Program-made: the position numbers and the translations under genes
The notes under the pieces: generated by a model
Databases searched by the model: none
Told to the model about the DNA's origin: nothing
Seen by the model: the letters and a program-made list of their open reading frames with translations, nothing else
Part shown: piece after piece, positions 13,926-16,299 of the stretch
How positions within the stretch are numbered: the first letter of the stretch is position 1
Layout: the number at the start of each line of letters is the position of its first letter
Origin: an uncultured Collinsella sp.
GTDB lineage: Bacteria; Actinomycetota; Coriobacteriia; Coriobacteriales; Coriobacteriaceae
NCBI GenBank assembly: GCA_902469555.1
Contig: CABRDB010000071.1
Location: 1 to 16,299, forward strand
Direction: 5' to 3'
Length of the DNA stretch: 16,299 nt

Positions 13926-15431
13926 CTATTGAGGAAGCTCGATTTCGGCTTCCGACGGGATGCGGAAGTAGGTCTCGGTCCAGCCGGTGAGCTTGTGCTC
14001 GAGCTCGCGGGTGATGGCGCCATCGAGCATGCGCCAGGTCCAGTTGCCGCCCATGGTGGCGGGAGTGTTGATGCGCGCCTCGTTGCCCAGGTTGAGCAGG
14101 TCCTGCATGGTGTAGATGCAGGTATCGCTTACGCTGGCGGCGATGGCGCGGTTGAGTGCATCGGCCATGGGCTCGCCTGCCTGCTGGTGGGTGTACAGGG
14201 CCGCCTGCTCGCGCTGACGCGGGGTGGCCGTTCCCTCAAACCAACCGCGCGCCGTCTCGTTGTCGTGTGTGCCCACATAGGCGACGGTGTTGGCAATGTA
14301 GTTGTGCGGCAGGTAGTACGAGTTGGTGCCCTCAAAGGCGAACTGCAAGATCTTCATGCCGGGGAAGCCCGAGTTGTCGCGCATGTCGATGACGCCGGGG
14401 GTGAGGAAGCCCAGGTCTTCGGCGATGATGGGCAGCGTGCCGAGCTTTTCCTCGAGCGTCTTGAAGAACTTGAGGCCGGGGCCCTGCGTCCACGAACCGT
14501 AGGACGAATCGGGTGAGGAGAACGGCACCTCCCAATAGGCCTCGAAGCCGCGGAAGTGATCCAGGCGGATGACATCGTACATGTCGAGGGCGGCGCGGAT
14601 ACGGCCCTCCCACCAGGAGAAACCGTCGGCTTCCATGGCGTCCCAGTCGTAGATGGGATTGCCCCAGTACTGGCCGGTGGCCGAGAACTGGTCGGGCGGC
14701 GTGCCGGCGACACTCACAGGATTACCGGCGGCGTCGATCTTAAAGAGCTCGGGCGTGGCCCACATCTCGACGGAGTCGCGCGAGACATAGATGGGCAGGT
14801 CGCCGATGATGAGGATATCGCGCTCGTTGGCATAGGCCTTGAGGTGGCTCCACTGACGATTGAAGAAGTACTGCGTCATCTGGTGGTAGAGCATGCGCGC
14901 GGGATGGGCGGCGCAGACCTTGGCAGAAGCCTCGCCGCGGGTACGGAGCTCTGCGGGCCACTCCCAAAAGGCCTTGAGACCGCACTCCTCCTTGACGGTC
15001 ATGAACTCGCAGTAGGGGATGAGCCAGTCTTCGTTTGCTTGGACAAAGTCGTCGAAGTCGGCCGGCTTGTCGGCGGCAAAGCGCTCGGCGGCGCGGTCGA
15101 GAATCTGACGACGGCCACCAAAGATGGCACCATAGTCGACATTGCTGGGGTCGGAGCCCAGGTACACGCCGTCGATATCGCACTGCTCCAGATAGCCGGC
15201 CTCGATAAGCTCGGCAAAGTCGATGAAATTGGGGTTGCCCGCACGGGCCGAGAACGACTGATAGGGCGAGTCGCCATAGCTCGTTGTCGTAAGGGGGAGA
15301 ATCTGCCAGTAATGTTGTTTGCACGAGGCGAGGAAATCGACAAAGTCATAGGCGTTCCAGCCAAAGCCGCCGATACCGTAAGGTCCGGGCAATGACGAAA
15401 CGGGCATCAGAACGCCGCTTGCACGCTCCAT
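13926..15431 (-). CDS. malQ: 4-alpha-glucanotransferase (amylomaltase)
   Basis: A 501-residue GH77 enzyme that transfers 4-alpha-glucan segments between maltodextrins, releasing glucose and making chains long enough for the phosphorylase. Family landmarks: SSLPGPYGIGGFG (12-24), LPLTTTSYGDSPYQSFSARAG (46-65), nucleophile Asp291 in RLDHFRGFEAYWEVP, acid/base Glu338 in AEDLG, and Asp390 in GTHDNETARGW. The spacing matches Thermus amylomaltase closely. The ATG at 15431 is preferred: it gives the standard MERASGVLMPVSSLPGP start and has GGTGAG 7 bases upstream. The alternative ATG at 15503 would add 24 residues and lies only a few bases from the predicted transcription start. It is the first gene of the malQP operon, with a GTTTAAAC operator at its promoter. 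Confidence 0.95.
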   Translation of the reverse strand: MERASGVLMPVSSLPGPYGIGGFGWNAYDFVDFLASCKQHYWQILPLTTTSYGDSPYQSFSARAGNPNFIDFAELIEAGYLEQCDIDGVYLGSDPSNVDYGAIFGGRRQILDRAAERFAADKPADFDDFVQANEDWLIPYCEFMTVKEECGLKAFWEWPAELRTRGEASAKVCAAHPARMLYHQMTQYFFNRQWSHLKAYANERDILIIGDLPIYVSRDSVEMWATPELFKIDAAGNPVSVAGTPPDQFSATGQYWGNPIYDWDAMEADGFSWWEGRIRAALDMYDVIRLDHFRGFEAYWEVPFSSPDSSYGSWTQGPGLKFFKTLEEKLGTLPIIAEDLGFLTPGVIDMRDNSGFPGMKILQFAFEGTNSYYLPHNYIANTVAYVGTHDNETARGWFEGTATPRQREQAALYTHQQAGEPMADALNRAIAASVSDTCIYTMQDLLNLGNEARINTPATMGGNWTWRMLDGAITRELEHKLTGWTETYFRIPSEAEIELPQ

Positions 15432-15516
15432 GGATGCACTCACCGTCCTTTTGAATAAGGGGCTGCGCCGTAGATGGATAGACGGCTCGTCCCGAGTTTC
15501 CATTGCTATTGTCCCT

Positions 15517-15540
15517 ATTGTAGAACATGTTGTTTAAACA
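15517..15540 (-). promoter_or_regulatory. Promoter and operator of malQP
   Basis: On the minus strand the -10 box TACAAT lies at 15522-15517, and the palindrome TGTTTAAACA lies 8 bp upstream (15540-15531), inside the -35/-10 spacer. Flanking ACATGT copies (15525-15530 and 15538-15543) extend the symmetry. Transcription would start near 15510, which supports translation from the ATG at 15431. The same GTTTAAAC core is found at the PTS and repressor promoters. Confidence 0.5.
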
Positions 15541-15746
15541 TGTATAGAGAGAATGAAAAAGTTCCCGACTTTCGGTGAATGGTAGTGCGCCATAGACGAT
15601 ATGAGTTGAACATTGGGAGCTCCTCCCCTTGCGGCTCTTTTGTGGGTCGGGCGACAATGGTCGTCGTCATTAAAGACCGGCTGCCAGCCAGGTTGCAACA
15701 ATGCAAGAAGGGTTCACATTCAGTTGGCCGTTGACACAAACAATCG
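15541..15746. other. Gap between malQ promoter and IS remnants
   Basis: There is no convincing gene. A minus-strand 32-codon frame (15515-15613, starting MFNSYRLWRTT) has GGGAGGAG 7 bases before its ATG, but it runs through the malQ operator and promoter and has no recognisable product. The rest shows nothing I can assign. Confidence 0.35.
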
Positions 15747-16013
15747 CGCGAAGACCTCGTCTTCTTCGGTAAGTCCAGGCGCGGCAAGACGCGCATGGCA
15801 GTCGCCCTCACGATGCGCGCGGTCGCCGCGGACATGTCGGTCAGGTTCTGGCAGACCGCGCAGCTGGTTCTCGAGCTCGGCAACGCGAAGCGCAAGGGAA
15901 CGCTGTCGAAACTGTTGAACGACGTGTCGCCCGCGAGGCTGCTCGTGCTCGACGAGTTCGTCTACGTCCCCTGCGACGTAGACGGTGCGAGGGTTCTCTA
16001 CCAGGTCATTTCC
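15747..16013 (+). pseudogene. IstB-like IS21 helper ATPase, internal fragment
   Basis: An 89-codon plus-strand stretch without a start codon encodes REDLVFFGKSRRGKT, then QTAQLVLELGNAKRKGTLSKLL, LLVLDEFVYVP and DVDGARVLYQVIS. These match the middle of IstB, the AAA+ ATPase that assists the IS21-family transposase, with the Walker A region (GKSRRGKT), Walker B (LLVLDE) and the following DVDGA segment. The N-terminal domain and the C-terminal third are missing; a stop codon lies 13-15 bases upstream in the same frame. Walker A has Arg-Arg where Gly-x-Gly is usual. It is clearly a dead remnant. It ends where inverted IS110-type sequence begins. Confidence 0.85.
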
Positions 16014-16299
16014 GTCCATGTAGTGCTCGTAGGCCGCGGCGTCGTCGGGCTCGTCGAAGGAGAGGGACTCCGTCCAGTCCCAGTAGGCCCCCGTCCAGGC
16101 GCCCCTGCGCCTGCCGGCCGGCGTCGTCTCGTCGAAGACGAGGCCGTGGCGCAGCAGGAACTTCGACATCCGCTGCTTGGCGTGTTGCAGGTCGTCGCGC
16201 GCGTCCTCGAGGGCGCTCGTCGGGGACCCACACCTCGACGACGTTGCGGCGCGCCAGCATGCGTGCCAGCCACTCGGCGTCGCGGCGGTCGTTCTTGCG
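16014..16299 (-). pseudogene. IS110-family transposase, frameshifted fragment
   Basis: Read on the minus strand from the window edge, RKNDRRDAEWLARMLARRNVVEVWVPDE matches the conserved DRRDA segment of the DEDD catalytic domain of IS110-family transposases. Near 16210-16216 the frame changes. The next frame continues ALEDARDDLQHAKQRMSKFLLRHG and WTGAYWDWTESLSFDEPDDAAAYEHY, the helical region expected after it. Some residues between VPDE and the helix are missing, so a small deletion probably caused the shift. The 3' part is lost at the junction with the IstB fragment (~16014-16020), and the 5' part lies outside the window. The transposase is not functional as read here. Confidence 0.8.

Noticed and set aside
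15432..15503. Longer malQ beginning at the ATG at 15503
   Set aside because: The predicted transcription start leaves almost no leader before it, the extra 24 residues are absent from typical GH77 N-termini, and the ATG at 15431 has a better ribosome-binding site.
15515..15613. A 32-codon minus-strand gene with a good ribosome-binding site upstream of malQ
   Set aside because: It overlaps the malQ promoter and operator, has no recognisable product, and the Shine-Dalgarno match alone is weak support.

Overview
The window looks like chromosomal DNA of a Coriobacteriia-type gut actinobacterium. Collinsella or a close relative is my best guess, from the GC-rich codon use, the gene content and the style of the intergenic repeats; no marker gene here proves it. 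The first ~630 bases hold no convincing protein gene, only hairpins, a 14-bp tandem duplication and partial copies of tRNA sequence. A minus-strand tRNA-Gln(TTG) with its own terminator follows. Next, also on the minus strand, come a two-domain peptidoglycan-binding protein, a trans-polyprenyl diphosphate synthase, and an unusual fusion of a sugar PTS permease (EIIC-EIIB, glucose/maltose type) with a Cof-type HAD phosphatase.

Divergent from the fusion gene is a TreR-like GntR/UTRA repressor, closed by a long perfect terminator. A plus-strand sugar ABC importer operon follows: a Tat-type lipoprotein binding protein, two permeases and an MsmK/UgpC-type ATPase. It ends at a strong terminator. 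Downstream, between convergent operons, lies an array of four 57-bp interrupted palindromes repeated at an exact 80-bp period. The minus-strand malQ-malP operon (4-alpha-glucanotransferase, then alpha-glucan phosphorylase) reads towards this array. The right end is mobile-element debris: an internal IstB (IS21 helper) fragment abutting a frameshifted IS110-family transposase fragment that runs off the window.

The central ~10 kb reads as one alpha-glucan/alpha-glucoside utilisation locus. Two uptake routes (PTS and ABC) would feed cytoplasmic MalQ and MalP. Four promoters (PTS fusion, repressor gene, ABC operon, malQP) each carry a palindrome related to TTGTTTAAACAA at or near their core elements, so I infer one regulon under the TreR-like protein. 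There is no phospho-alpha-glucosidase in the window. The phosphatase fused to the PTS permease could instead dephosphorylate the incoming sugar, so that free disaccharide reaches MalQ/MalP and the presumed phosphosugar inducer is removed. This is inference.

The two items most worth a second look are the EIICB-HAD fusion with its shared operator network, and the 80-bp-period palindrome array.
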